64,000 nt of DNA from Chrysomallon squamiferum (GCA_012295275.1 CM022673.1:852001-916000); one strand, 5' to 3'; positions 22,824 to 35,610 are shown, counted from the stretch's first letter. The notes: generated by a model not told the origin, from the letters alone. Made by a program: numbers and translations.

Positions 22824-23290
22824 CAGCAGCAAAAATTAAGCTTACATGTTTCTGACATTACCCACTATCATACAGCTCTGTTAAAACCGGATCGTATTAC
22901 ACAGAACTGTGTGGCCAGCTTTAATCGCCTAAGGTAAAGGTGACATTAAATTAGTTTTAACTGATTTAATTGTTTAAGAACAAAGAATTTCAATTGCTTT
23001 ACACTGTCTGCTGGTGATTAATTACCATATCAAATAGGTTCAAATAAAAGTAATTTTATCACAGAAAAGTTAACAGTGATTATTTTTCGTTAACTTAACA
23101 AATGACCTTCCTCAATTTCAAGAGCAACAGCATGTCCAGTTTAAAAGAACAAAACAATGAAGTACAAGTCAGTGTTTTCTAAAGGAAAAGCTACAAACTA
23201 ATGAATATTTCCAAAAAAATTTCTCATCTTGTCTCAATAACATCATGTTGTATTACTGAAAATAGAATTCGAGACAGACAGACTTCGAAT
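22816..23290. other. G3 conserved 3' flank with internal deletion
   Basis: The flank shared by all copies lacks about 300 bases here. Sequence jumps at about 22930 from GCTTTAATCGCCTA to AGGTAAAGGTGACATT, which are about 300 bases apart at 48470-48770. Confidence 0.65.
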
Positions 23291-23580
23291 TATATTTTCA
23301 GTTTCATACTAAACGTTTTAGCTTCTATTTGAGGACATTCCACATTGCATATATAACATTTTATTTCAGATAATAATGATTAATTTACTGCCATTGCGTT
23401 TTGATCATGTACAGATCCCGGCCTAGTGTCATTACGTCATCTTGCGACATACATTTCACGTATCGTCCGTCCGTCTATCTTTCATTTCATCGGATTTCTT
23501 CATCAGCTTTCTCTCACTCTTCTCTATGACTTTTCTTCGTTTTTGAGATAAAATTTATCCTCTACTTTTCTAACCATTAA
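23290..23580 (+). repeat. R2 interspersed repeat
   Basis: Full R2 ending at CTAACCATTAAAA, followed directly by AAT and GA repeats. It shares this tail with 49130-49410. Confidence 0.7.
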
Positions 23581-23583
23581 AAC

Positions 23584-23629
<46 letters not shown>

Positions 23630-23643
23630 GCAGAGAGAGAGAC

Positions 23644-23719
<76 letters not shown>

Positions 23720-23720
23720 G
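23581..23720. repeat. AAT then (GA)n microsatellite
   Basis: AAT run followed by a nearly pure GA run of about 85 bases. The paralogous tract is 49410-49548. A Ser-Leu open frame on the minus strand is a repeat artefact. Confidence 0.95.
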
Positions 23721-23880
23721 AAGAGAGATTTAACAAACTAAGGGAAATAACTCCCAGTGGAAAACAGTTTAAAACTATTTATCTTCCTCAATCTGTTTGC
23801 ATTTTAGTGTCTAAAGTGTTTAATTTTTACATATTTAATAGGTAATGACCGTATTTGTATGTCCATGTAGGTTTGTATTT
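23721..23880. other. Short intergenic segment, no gene seen
   Basis: Sequence TCCCAGTGGAAAACAGTTTA and its surroundings recur at 49570-49700 and, inverted, at about 430-470. It is repeat-derived. Confidence 0.5.
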
Positions 23881-24133
23881 ATTTATGTATGCATATATTC
23901 ATGTATGTATGTATGCATGTATGTATGTATGCATGTATGCATGTATGTGTGTATGTATCCATGTATGTATGTATGTATGTATGCATGTATGTATGCATGT
24001 ATGCATGAGTGTGTGTATGTATCCATGTATGTGTGTATGTATGTATGCATGTATGTATGTATGCATGTATGCATGTATGCATGTATGCATGTATGTGTGT
24101 ATGTATCCATGTATGTATGTATGTATGTATGTA
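23881..24133. repeat. (ATGT)n with ATGC/GTGT variants, higher-order pattern
   Basis: Tetranucleotide array in which ATGC, GTGT and ATCC variants recur in blocks of several tens of bases, suggesting secondary duplication of longer units. The matching tract at 49700-49835 is shorter. Confidence 0.85.
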
Positions 24134-24300
24134 TTTTAGAATTTGAATATTCTCTGTATTAGACTCTAGTCATAGACAATATTCGGGAACCACTGTAAAA
24201 GTTCCAATCACGACCTCACAGACTGCTCTCAGATGCCGCTGACGAGACTCGAACGTATGGCACCCATTCGTCAAGAGTTACCGTTCGGTCACCAAGATAA
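24134..24300 (-). mobile_element. tRNA-derived SINE, near full length
   Basis: On the minus strand: A-box-like GGTGACCGAACGGTAA (rc of 24278-24293), B-box-like ACGTTCGAGTCTC (rc of 24244-24256), body with GTCGTGATTGGAAC, then GAATATTCAAATTC and the ATAC array. The head resembles a Ser/Leu-type tRNA. Confidence 0.75.
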
Positions 24301-24880
24301 CGTTAAAAAAAATATATGTATATGTATGTATGTATGTATTTATGTATGTATGTACATACAAACATACATAGCCAACAACTTTCTAAAGTGAATCGTGTTT
24401 ATTATGAATATATTTCAAAATACGTATCACATAACAATCACATCAATATAAAGTTACTTTTGTTCATGTTTTGTGTCCTATAAAATTGACAAACCAGATA
24501 CACAAGTATAGAAAAACCAGATATACACACAAACATACATGCATACAGATTTAGTGCTTTTCAATAAGATACAATATAACGTTTCGATATAACGACAAAT
24601 ATTCAGCCATCTATTGAATTAATGCGATGATGCAAGAACATAAATAAGAAGAAAAAGAATTATATTGGGCAAATAAGACGTAACTTTAGGGTCGATTTTG
24701 TTTCCATTCAAATCCGCAAAATCAATAGAATTTTATTTTTGTTTTTATTTATTTGTGAGTTTCTTTTTGTTCTTTTTTTTCTTTTGTTTTGTTTTTTGTT
24801 GTATTTATGGTATTTTTCTTACATCATTCTAAATGGAAAGTAGTAAAACTAGGTGCTTTTTGTAAATGTATTAAAAATAT
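24301..24880. other. Intergenic segment, no gene seen
   Basis: An ATGT run, then AT-rich DNA including T-rich stretches (about 24720-24800). A paralogous version is at 50020-50690. No splice-supported exon or family gene. Confidence 0.5.
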
Positions 24881-25360
24881 ATATGCAGTTTTAAAATATT
24901 ATGCCCGACATTTTGAAATATTTTGACAAAACAACTACAGTATCAAACATTTCTGCCCTTCATTCTGAATACAGCAATATGATTACTGTATTTAAATCCA
25001 GTAACCTATATTCTGAGTATTAAAATATAGTGTCGAAAATTCTGAAATATTATAACAATATGAATACTGTATAATCCAGTATCCTATATTTTGAAACTAT
25101 TCAACCAATATAACTAGAATATTAAAATCTAATATCCAAAGTTATTATATATGTTAACAGTATGGGTGCATTAGGTATGAGGTTCTACATGTTGAATATT
25201 TTGAAATGAAAGAATACATTACTAATTAACAAAAATCTTATATTCTGACACTACTTTAACTACTATAGAAGATTAACAGTATGAATACAATATTAAAATC
25301 TTATGTCCAGTATATATAGGGTTCTATGTGTTTTGAAAACATTGTAACTACAGAAGGTTA
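24881..25360. repeat. Degenerate minisatellite, unit about 50-75 bases
   Basis: Units repeat the order (T)ATGAATACTGTA, AAATCCAGTA, CCTATATTTTGAAA, ATTTTAACAAT with heavy divergence. Several successive units can be followed by eye, and the matching tract is 50700-51180. Not a microsatellite of the common types in this window. Confidence 0.55.
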
Positions 25361-25499
25361 CAATTCCGTGTTGTCTTATCTTTCTGGCTGAAAAGGAGTT
25401 TAGCAAAAGAGCAAAACCAGCTATCATCGATGACATTCACTGAATCAAGTCAGTACACGATTTTTTCGCTTATTTTTTTCATCACCTGCAGCTATATGC

Positions 25500-25533
25500 A
25501 TTTTACATATATGTATCTTTTTTTGTATGTATG

Positions 25534-25565
<32 letters not shown>

Positions 25566-25944
25566 TGTATGCGTATGAATATTAGATCTGTAAAATAAGA
25601 TGTACAAATCTGAATATTACTAGTGAAATAATAATAATAGTAATAATAATAATAATAATAATAATTGCAGTAACTATAGATTCAAACACTGTTTGTCACT
25701 GCTATGGTTACCGTCTTTGTCACTGTAGTTGACGCTGCAGCGTTTGTTGTTATTATATATTTATTACCTGCATTTATGCACTGACAGACATAACTCTTTA
25801 CTGGATACGCTCTGAATATTTTGTTTAACTGAGATGTTATTGTAATGAACAGTTCGTTGCTAAAATACATTAAAAATAAAAAATAATTAAAAATTAAAGA
25901 AAATAAATCCAAGAGAGAAGACTTTGTTTAATATTCTCTATGTA
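25500..25944 (+). repeat. ATGT run, AAT run and divergent R3
   Basis: Same order as 7876-8324: ATGT (25525-25570), AAT (about 25630-25665), then divergent R3 with TATGCACTGACAGACATAAC. Confidence 0.6.
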
Positions 25945-26060
25945 TGTAGTTTAGGATTTTGAATATTCTCTGTCTTATGCACGTCTGAATAGACTCTGCA
26001 CACAGACAATATTAGAGAACGGAATGGCGCAGGAGGACAAAGTCCAGTCACGACTTCACA
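25945..26060 (-). mobile_element. SINE body fragment, head missing
   Basis: Same truncated SINE as 8325-8445, ending at the ATGT array where the head should begin. Confidence 0.6.
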
Positions 26061-26320
26061 TATATGTTTATATGTATGTATGCGTGTATGTATGTATTTA
26101 AGTATGTATGTATGTATGTATCTTTATATGTATGTATGTATGTACGTATGTATGTATGTATGTATTTAAGTATGTATGTATGTATGTACGAATGTATATA
26201 CGTATTTATGTATGTATGTATGCATGTTTATATGTATGTATGTATGTACGTATGTATGTATGCATGCATGCATGCATGTATGTATGTATGTATCTATGTA
26301 TTTAAGTTTGTATGTATGTA
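26061..26320. repeat. (ATGT)n microsatellite
   Basis: Imperfect ATGT array with ATTTAAGT and GTACGT interruptions that recur every 60-100 bases, a weak higher-order pattern. Confidence 0.9.
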
Positions 26321-26690
26321 TGTTTTCTGAGGAATGTTTTATTATTTTAATAAACTTCTGTATTGAAGTTTAGTACACTTGCTCCAGGTCACACCGAAGG
26401 AATCGAAATTAAAATATTAATCAGCCTTTGATAGCAATACACAAAACGTATTGCTTCAGTTCACTAGCACAAAAGTGTTACGTGTAAAAGAAGAACGACA
26501 CGATATTGAGTGAAATGAACGTCCTAGGTGAGCGATTTTGTAAAGCTGCTTATTTAAAAAACACTTTTGAAGCGTGTTGCCATCAAATATAAATGAAAGA
26601 ACACAAAACACTCTCTTGCAACTGTATTCTATTTGATCTTTTCTCTCTATTCCGTAACGTGTCAAAAGTTTTATATATTATTTAAATTCT
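26321..26690 (+). repeat. R1 distal part
   Basis: Contains CTTGCTCCAGGTCACACCG, CAGCCTTTGATAGCAATAC, and a hairpin variant with one mismatch (ACACTTTTGAAGCGT, near 26562). Related to 51895-52150. Confidence 0.6.
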
Positions 26691-26764
26691 GATCAAATTT
26701 CAGAGTTAATTTTGAAAGCTATTAACAGCCTAGATGATAACAACAACTCAAAAAATAAATCAAT

Positions 26765-26767
<3 letters not shown>

Positions 26768-26823
<56 letters not shown>

Positions 26824-26824
26824 A
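26768..26824. repeat. (CA)n microsatellite
   Basis: Nearly pure CA run. The paralogous tract at 52312-52348 is shorter. Confidence 0.95.
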
Positions 26825-28244
26825 TATAACAAACGTTAATAAACAGGAAAAAGGTGATAGCAGCGGAATGTCGTGAAAATCAAGCAATACTTTTAACTTT
26901 ACTTATTGACTGTAAGCCTCTATGAATTGTCTTAATTACGATAAACAAATCAATGAAAGGTGAATGTATAAATAAGTTGCTTCATCATTTACACAGCAGA
27001 AAGCTGCATTACGTAAAGAAAAACATTTTTCAAACACTCTGTTATCACAGAGGCCTTTCTTTCGTTTCATTATTTTATTTATTTGTAGAGACTAATAAAG
27101 AATAAATAGCTCAACACAGAATAGATCTTTTGAAAAGGTTTAGACTCAGGAACATCTGTGAACTGTCTGGTGTTGGCTTTTCAACTATGTACGGCTGGTA
27201 GTTTCCAGTTTATTTGTGCACTATATTAAAATTTGAAAAAAAGGTAAATTCCATTCGTCGGCACGCCACTGCCCCCAAAGATGCCGATTCTCGGAAAATT
27301 TTACATACATACATACATGGGTCTGTGTGTGTGTTTGTGTGTTGTGTGTAAAAATAAAGTGATGACAATGATGAAGATAACAACAGTAACAACAATAAGA
27401 ACAACAACAATAATAATAATAAGAAGAAGAACAACAACAACAACAACATAATGGGATATTGCTAAAAATATATAAGGAAACATTCAAATATATTCATCAC
27501 CGATTTTGTATATTGTTTTAAGAAGGCTTTTTGAAAAAAGATTCTTCTGGCATTGCCTGCAATGGGAACACGAACCAGATAAAACATGTTTATTTTATTT
27601 ATTGATTTTTTAAAAAATGTTTACACTTTCTACGAATTACCTTTGTCAGTAACGATTCTTACAATCGATTTGATGCTAGCTGAAACATATCAACAGATAT
27701 CTATCTGTTTCGTTTCAGTGACCTAGATATTTTCATTTATACTAATATTATTAATACTCATAACACTGTGAATAATTATATTACTTATAATAATAACAGC
27801 AGCAGGACATTTTTAAATATCAAACTGAAACTGATATTAATATAACGTGTTTAAGCAAGATCAATACCAATGAGGCTTTAAGGTGAAAAAGGACGTGATG
27901 ACACTAAGCCGGGATCTGTACATGATGAAAATACAATGTCAGTAAAAGCTGGTAAAAATTATCTTAAATATGTCACTGTTATGTGAAAGAAATGTTTAAA
28001 TATGCCAATAGAAGCTAAATATTTAGTATGAAACTGACAATAATATGTAAGATATATCATTTGACGTCCATCTTTCTCTAATTATTATTATTTTTTTAAT
28101 TGCTGATGAAAAATTGGGCAGTAATTATTAGTTTATAGTTATTCCGTTAAAATATGTTGGCTATTGCTTTTGAAATTCAGAAAGAAGAGATGTTAGATAA
28201 ACGAAATATTAATACGTAAAAGAATAGTTGTGAAAAAAATGTAG
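26825..28244. other. Intergenic segment, no gene seen
   Basis: Single-copy-like DNA apart from its paralogue at 52360-53800. It holds a short ATAC/GT run (27300-27350), a mixed AAC/AAG tract (27390-27450) and a minus-strand R2 piece (about 27895-28050). No reading frame is shared between the two copies. Confidence 0.55.
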
Positions 28245-28540
28245 CATAGATCCCGCCACAGTGTCGTCCATGGCTATAAAAAATAAAAAATAAATTAGCA
28301 TACAGCCGCCCCTTAACATTTCTGTTCACAGTGTCGTCCATGGCTACCATCAGACTCAGACAATGAAGTAACTGATAGCTGCTCCCATTACTAACTCTAC
28401 CATTGGTGGTTTGTTATTTATGGAAAGTTTGCGCATGTTCATCACTTTCTCCTTCAGTCAGTGTTTTCGCCTAATAGAGATACTATCTGATACTTTGTTG
28501 TTTTCGTCGAATTATATTTCCTATATAAATTATATTTCAG
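28245..28540. repeat. Upstream block, detached from a promoter
   Basis: Copy of the CCGCCCCTTAACATTTCTG block with both CCATGGCTA-type motifs, but shortened at its start. It lies about 1.3 kb before the G4 promoter, with R2, R3 and R1 between. Confidence 0.5.
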
Positions 28541-29570
28541 TTTCATACTAAACATTTAGCTTCTATTTGAGGACATTCCACATTGTATTTTTAAAATTTT
28601 CTTTCAGATAATAATGATTAATTTACTGCCATTGCGTTTTGATCATGTACAGATCCCGGCCTAGTGTCATTACGTCATCTTGCGACATACATTTCACGTA
28701 TCGTCCGTCCGTCTATCTTTCATTTCATCAGATTTCTTCCTCAGCTTTCTCTCACTCCTCTCTAAGACTTCGTTTTTGAGATATAAATTATCCTCCACTT
28801 TTGTAACTATTAAATATATATATGTCTGTAGGTATGTATGTATGTACGTATGTATGTATGTGTGTGTGTATGCGTGTATGCATACATGCATGTATGTATT
28901 TATATAAACATCTATGTATATATGTACATACGTACGTAAATTAAGCTGCATGTTTATGAACTTGCATTTATGCACAGACTGACATAACTGTTTGCTGCAT
29001 ATGCTTTGAATATCTTTTTTAACTCAGATGTTATTCTAAAGAACCCACAGGGAAGACCTGGTTTAATATTCACTATGTATGTGTGTATCATATGTGTATG
29101 CATATATGTATGTAGGTATGTGTGTATGTAAATATGTATACTGTTCATATTTTACCCAATTCATGGAGAGGAAGAAACAAACAAAAAGACTTATTTTATT
29201 GAGGAACTTTTTATTATTTGGGAATTAATTTAAATAAAGTACAAGAATTTTGTACAATTTATGTACTGAAGATTAGTACACTTGCTCCAGGTTATTCCGA
29301 CCTAACTTAATTATTATTTAAGGAATTTAATTCGGTACACCAGTCTGTTATCAGCTTTTGAAAGAAATACACAAAATGTATTGCATCAGTACACTAGCAC
29401 AAAAGTGTTACATGTAAAGGAAAAACCTGCTTAAAGCTGTTTATTTAAAAAACGCTTTTGAAGCGTGTTGCCATCAAAATATAAATGAAAGAACACAAAA
29501 CACTCTCTTGCAATTGTATTCTATTTGATCTTTTCTCTCTATTCCGTAACGTGTCAAAAGTTTTATATAT
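28541..29570 (+). repeat. R2, ATGT run, R3 and R1 mosaic
   Basis: R2 28541-28815, ATGT run to about 28900, R3 28960-29075, second ATGT run, R1 from about 29145 to 29480 with hairpin near 29453. R1 has lost the CTCGATATTGAGTG stretch here. Confidence 0.65.
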
Positions 29571-29574
29571 TATT

Positions 29575-29765
29575 TGTTTGTTATTTATGAAAAGTTTTCG
29601 CATGTTCATCACTTTTTCCTCCAGTAAGTATTTTCGTCTAACACAGCTACCACCTGACACTTTGTTGTTTATTTACACGTTGCCAAACGATCTTTAAAAG
29701 AAATGAATATTACGTACCACCTCTTGACGATAATAATTTTGTTTTGGCAACTCAGCTGTATAAAT
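29575..29765 (+). promoter_or_regulatory. G4 core promoter with TATA box
   Basis: TATAAAT at 29759-29765 before the ATG at 29844. GTTGCCAAA and TTTGGCAAC are both kept. Confidence 0.65.
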
Positions 29766-29843
29766 GGTTATAACTGAGATACACAAATCATACCACGGAC
29801 ACATTTCAAGACGTTGGAAGGAAAAGCCAAGAAGAATTCAAAG

Positions 29844-30241
29844 ATGAAAGCCTTGTTTCTGGTCGTTGTTCTAGCAGGTTAGTTTATTGTACATATGTGT
29901 AATGCACATCTATGACTGTATATTATCAATATATTTGCATCGTAGGATTAAAATTCTTATTTTAATATTAATAATTATATTTCATAAGTTACCATTCCTG
30001 TGAATAGCAGTAATCTACTACGAGAATATTTTGTTAATACAACCGTCTGAATTCATCTGTTCATTTTCGACTGTATTTACTATTGCAGTCGTGTTGTTGT
30101 TTTTTCACAAATAACAGAGTAGATAGAAAAGTGACATTTTAGTTTTTCTGTTCTAAACCGAGTCGATTCATATGAGATGTCACCCATAAAATCGGTTCAT
30201 AAATGTTATTACTATTATTATTAGTAGTAGTAGTAGTAGTG

Positions 30242-30273
<32 letters not shown>

Positions 30274-32653
30274 TGTAGTAGTATACTTCTTGTGCATCAC
30301 AGGGATTCTTAGTAAAGAGAAATGACTCAAGATATCCTTTTGTGAACAGATTTTAATGTATCTGATGTGTAACATACTGATCAAGCCATATTATTTATTT
30401 TTCTTCTTTTGTTTCTCCAATTTAGTTCTTACTGGATCAGCACAATCAGGCACAACCTGTGAGTCTTGTGTTACCACCCTCAGTGGTGCAAGTAAAGATA
30501 ATATGTGCAAGTACGTCTTTCTATATTCATCATTTACAAACCCTCTAAAAAAAAAAGTAAAAAAAAGAAGAAAATAAATTGTTCATGAATTATTATGTAT
30601 GTACATTTTAGATGTCATGGTTTATATTTTGTACTAATAATTCCGCGCTGTTATATACAAACGCACGCACGCACGCACGCACAGATGTACAATCATACAC
30701 ATATATACTGTAAAACACGTATTTGTAATTATGTAACATCTGTTCATACTGACAAAACTTCACAGAGAAAATCTGGCAAGCTTCTATTAAATAATTTTTC
30801 GTTTCTTTCTCAGAGCGGTTACAACAGCTGCTACATGTCTTCTTGTTGGAACTGATGCCACTTGTACTGGACAATCAGCCAACACTGCTGAAAAACAGTT
30901 AAAAGATGGCACAGTGTACATGGTTGCACAAAATGAAAATTGTGGTAAAATATCATAGAAAAATTACATAAATCATTGTTTTTCCTCTTCCTTATCATCA
31001 TCATATTAAGTCTTATCAGTCATCAGATGTCCTTAAACTAATATCATTTTTTATTAAGATAACAATGCATTTTATAATAAAAATTAAATGGAAAATAACA
31101 ATATTGTTTTCAGTAATCCTTCCCATAATCATCATCTTCATTTTTACAATCATATAGTCATGATTGATCACGCTGTTATGACGATCATCATCATTATTAT
31201 TAAGACAATATGGTCATCATCAATTTCTTCATTATCTTGATCATACCGTCTTGATCATTATTTTCATTATCATGATCATACCGTTATCATCATCATCATC
31301 TTCTTCTTCTTCTTTATAACGATCATGCGTCTTCGTCATCATCATCTCAAACCGTTTTGATTATCCTTATCGTTTTATGTTAAGTAACATACATTTTATA
31401 ATGAAAATTAAATGAAAAATTATAATATTGTTTTCAGTAATCCTTCCTATAATCATCATCTTCACTTTTATGATCATATCGTCATGATGATGATGATCAA
31501 TATTACTATCACACCGTTTTGATCATTCTCATCATAACTGTGATTATTTTGCGTTACAGATACTCACAATAACTTTTCTTGCTTTGTGTTCATGTCAAGG
31601 AGAATATGCTACTAAGGTGGCTTCCAGAACAAGCACGACATCAAAGGAAACTAAATGCACGTAAGAAGATTTTATTTTACGCTGACTGTCTGTTTATTTC
31701 TTTATCTGTCTGTCTGTCTGTCTCTCTGTATGTCTGTATAATCACTATAATAATTTAAATTACTCATTTCTAAAAAATGATAATTTTTGTTTTCCCAACT
31801 CAGCGATATATAAACACACACAGAAACATTCCTACATACATATATACATACATGCATACATAAATATACACATAACAGTACGAATAAATGCATGTAAACA
31901 TGTGTGTAGTTATTGTTTCATGTGTGCCAATCACGAACACAAAATACTACAAGACATGTGTCTCTGTTATAGATGTATAAATACATATAAGCATATTTTT
32001 TATATGGGGATGATGCTGATAAAAAACAGATAACGTTAGCTCTATTGTTTTATGTTTTCTTCATTCAGCGAAGCAAAAGCCTACAAGATCTGTGTCTCTG
32101 AAAATGATGCCGCCATGAAAGCCTGTGATGGAACAAAAGAGCAGCCTGATATTAAAACTGAAGCCGAGGCAAACGTTACAGAATTTTGTAAGTATTAGTG
32201 TTAGCACAATTCTGTGCTGTTTTATTCATACATTCTAAATTAATAATTTATTTATATTACATTAGTCCAAAATGAAATAAGTTATTCCGAGGCAAAGGTT
32301 ACAGAATTTTGTAAGTATTTATTTATTTATTATTTATTTATTTATTGATCGATTGATTTAATTAGTTTTCCACTGAAAAAGATTTCCTATCAGATAAATC
32401 TAATTTTAAAAATTAAAATAAAATCTCTTCTTAGAAATCTGATATTTATATTATAAATTAGTATATTCTATCTCAGTATATTAAACTAAGTCTTTTTTTT
32501 TAAACTGCAACACACATATCTGACTGGTTATTAAGTCATTTTCACTTTTCTGTTTTGTTTTCAGGTAATAAAGGAATCTCTGTCGTTGTTGGAGTCAAGC
32601 AGTTTCTGCTGATGATCGCTTTGACTCTGTTTCAGAACTATTTGAAATATTAA
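29844..32653 (+). pseudogene. G4: mosaic family gene with seven-base insertion in exon 4
   Basis: Exons are 29844-29877, 30426-30510, 30814-30944, 31560-31660, 32069-32187 and 32565-32653. Exons 1-3 are a distinct paralogue: exon 2 is 85 bases and codes Cys-Glu-Ser-Cys then a Ser/Gly-rich loop, its donor follows TGCAA instead of TGCAC, and exon 3 is 131 bases. Exons 4-6 are nearly identical to G1. Exon 4 is 101 bases where 94 is normal. Extra bases inside ATACTCACAATAACTTTTCT break the frame and bring an early stop. The break sits exactly where G1-like sequence begins, so it marks either a recombination joint or an assembly join. Without the insertion every other exon is open. Confidence 0.7.
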
Positions 32654-32949
32654 TGTTTGTCCTGATACGTCAAACTGAAGAACTCTTTTCTCTCTGAAAC
32701 TCAGAGTTTCTGTTTTGTCATCTGTTTCTAATCATGAACCAATAGACGTGTTTTGAAATTTATTTTATCCTGACCTAGCAGTAACCAAGTTTTATTTATT
32801 ATACTTAAATATATATATCTAATGGATATATGAAGTGAACTGAATTCACTGAATGCTACATCCATTTTTTAATTAATGTATTTTAAAGTTTTAAGCTAGA
32901 TGTGAAATAAAATATAAAATTAAATATGATTCTAGTTTCATTTCTATAT

Positions 32950-32954
32950 AATTA

Positions 32955-33000
<46 letters not shown>

Positions 33001-33585
33001 GTAATGTCTTTGCGTATATATATATTTTGTCTGTTTCTCTGTATGTGTGTATGTATGTACGGAAGTATCTTTCTGTAAGTCTCTATTTGTATATATGTGT
33101 TTTAGTGTGCATGTTTATGTAATAATAACAACAACAAAAACAAGACTCCTAGTACTGCTACTACTACTGCTACTACTACTACTACTACTACTACTAGTAC
33201 TAATAATAATAATAATAATAATAGTAACAACAAAATTAACAATGATAATAATAATAATAAAATTAATAATAATAAAATGTGCATTACCAGTATTCATATC
33301 AAATGCTGGTTCTTATGTAAATTTATTCCGGTTAGGAATGTTCGTTTTTCTCCGTGTTCAACGGTCATTATAGCTCCGTAATTCAGGGGAGATAAATAAC
33401 GAACTTCTATATCCCGTTTAACAGTAGTCTCCCTTGTGCATTAGAATGTAAGAAACCATAATTGTGTCTTGAGTGTCTAAATAAGTTTCGAAATAATAAT
33501 AATAATAGTAATAGTAATAATAATAATAATAATAATAGTAATAATAATAATAATAATAATAGTAATAATAGTAATAATACCAGTA
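32950..33585. repeat. G4 3' flank microsatellites
   Basis: ATT run (32950-33000), CTA and AAT runs (33157-33226), AAT/AGT run (33493-33580), each close in length to the runs behind G1. Confidence 0.85.
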
Positions 33586-34354
33586 GCAAAAATTAAGCTT
33601 ACATGTATCTGACATTACCCACTGCTATCATACAGTTCTGTTAAAACCGGATCGTATTACATAGAAGTGTATGGCCAGCTTTAATCGCCTATGTTTAGTT
33701 AATATTGTATCACGTGGAATCATCCTTGACCTGTATCGTGATGTTTAATGTGAGGTTTCACGTGTAATATGCCAATAGATGTTTGTATTTGTTGTCGTAA
33801 CTGCACTGATTAATTTAGATAATGAATATATTTAACATGTACTGCAAATTGTAGATATCGATGAGACTCAATTACAATCTGAGCTATGTGAACATGTACA
33901 AAAAAATGGTTAGAGATCCATTTAAGCGGATTTTGTTTTTGTTTGTTAATTCAGTTTATGTACAAAATGCAAGAGTAGTGTATTATAAGATAGAGGTGAC
34001 ATTAAATTAGTTTTAACTGATTTAATTGTTTAAGAACAAAGAATTTCAATTGCTTTACACTGTCTGCTGGCGATTAATTACCATATCAAATAGGTTAAAA
34101 TAAAAGTAATTTTATCACAGAAAAGTTAACAGAGATTATTTTTCATTAACTTAACAAATGACCTTTCTGAATTTCAAGAGCAACAGCATGTCCAGTTTAA
34201 AAGGACAAAACAATGAAGTACAAGTCAGTGTTTTCTAAAGAAAAAGCTACAAACTAATGAATATTTCCAAATGTTTTTCTCATCTTGTCTTAATAAGATC
34301 ATGTTGTATTACCGAAAATAGAATTCGAGACAGACGGACGTCGAATTATGTTTT
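33586..34354. other. G4 conserved 3' flank, non-coding
   Basis: Near-identical to 6296-7060 with a few substitutions and a two-base A-run difference. No gene seen. Confidence 0.65.
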
Positions 34355-35291
34355 CAGTTTCATACTAAACATTTAGCTTCTATTTGAGGACCTTCCACAT
34401 TGCATATATAAAATTTTCTTTCAGATAATAATGATTAATTTACAGACAATGCGTTTTCATCATGTACAGATCCCGGCCTAGTGTCATTACGTCATCTTGC
34501 GACATACATTTCACGTATCGTCCGTCCGTCTATCTTTCATTTCATCAGATTTCTTCCTCAGCTTTCTGTCACTCCTCTCTAAGACTTCGTTTTTGAGATA
34601 TAAATTATCCTCTACTTTTCTCACCATTAAATATATATATATGTATGTATATAAGTATGTATGTATGTATGTATGTATGTATGTATGCGTGTATTCATAC
34701 ATGCATGTATGTATTTATATAAACATCTATGTTTATATGTACATACGTACGTAAATTAACCTGCATGTTTATGAACTTGCATTTATGCACAGACTGACAT
34801 AACTGTTTGCTGCATATGCTTTGAATATCTTTTTTAACTCAGATGTTATTCTAAAGAACCCACAGAGAAAACCTGGTTTAATATTCACTATGTATGTGTG
34901 TATGATATGTGTATGCATATATGTATGTAGGTATGTGTGTATATATGTATGTATGTAAATATGTATACTGTTCATATTTTACCCAATTCATAGAGAGGAA
35001 GAAACAAACAAAAAGACTTACTTTATTGAGGAACCTTTTATTATTTGGGAATTAATTTAAATAAAGTACAAGAATTTTGTATAATTTATGTACTGAAGAT
35101 TAGTACAGTTGCTCCAGGTTATTCCGACCTAACGTAATTATTATTTAAGGAATTTACTCATGCATTTTACATATATCTATCTTTGTTTGTTTGTTTGTAT
35201 GTACGTATGTATGTATGTATGTATGTATGTGTATGAATAATAGATCTGTAAAATAAGATGTACAAATATGAATATTACTAGTGAAATAATG

Positions 35292-35338
<47 letters not shown>

Positions 35339-35610
35339 TGCAGTAACTATAGATTCAAACACTGTTTGTCACTGCTATGGTTACCGTCTTTGTCACTCTA
35401 GTTGACGCTTCAGCGTTTGTTGTTATTAGATATTTATTACCTGCATTTATGCACTGACAGACATAATTCTTTACTGGATACGCTCTGAATATTTTGTTTA
35501 ACTGAGATGTTATTGTAATGAACAGTTCGTTGCTAAAATACATTAAAAATAAAAGATAATTAAAAATTAAAGAAAATAAATCCACGAGAGAAGACTTTGT
35601 TTAATATTCT
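34355..35610 (+). repeat. R2, R3, partial R1, microsatellites, divergent R3
   Basis: Same order as 7060-8324 and nearly identical. R2 34355-34630, R3 34769-34890, R1 about 34965-35155, ATGT and AAT runs to 35337, divergent R3 after that. Confidence 0.65.

Noticed and set aside
23881-24133. CRISPR-like or satellite array
   Set aside because: Repeat units are four bases with no unique spacers, and the DNA is clearly eukaryotic.
23845-24162. Long Met-Tyr-Val-Cys / Ile-His-Thr frames, looking cysteine-rich
   Set aside because: All frames of an ATGT array stay open on both strands because the repeat contains no stop in register. They are not peptides. The same applies at 8411-8712, 26064-26373, 35697-35998 and 60968-61234.
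24240-24300. Possible tRNA gene
   Set aside because: A- and B-box-like sequences are present, but the acceptor and anticodon stems do not close and the sequence continues into a SINE body and tail.
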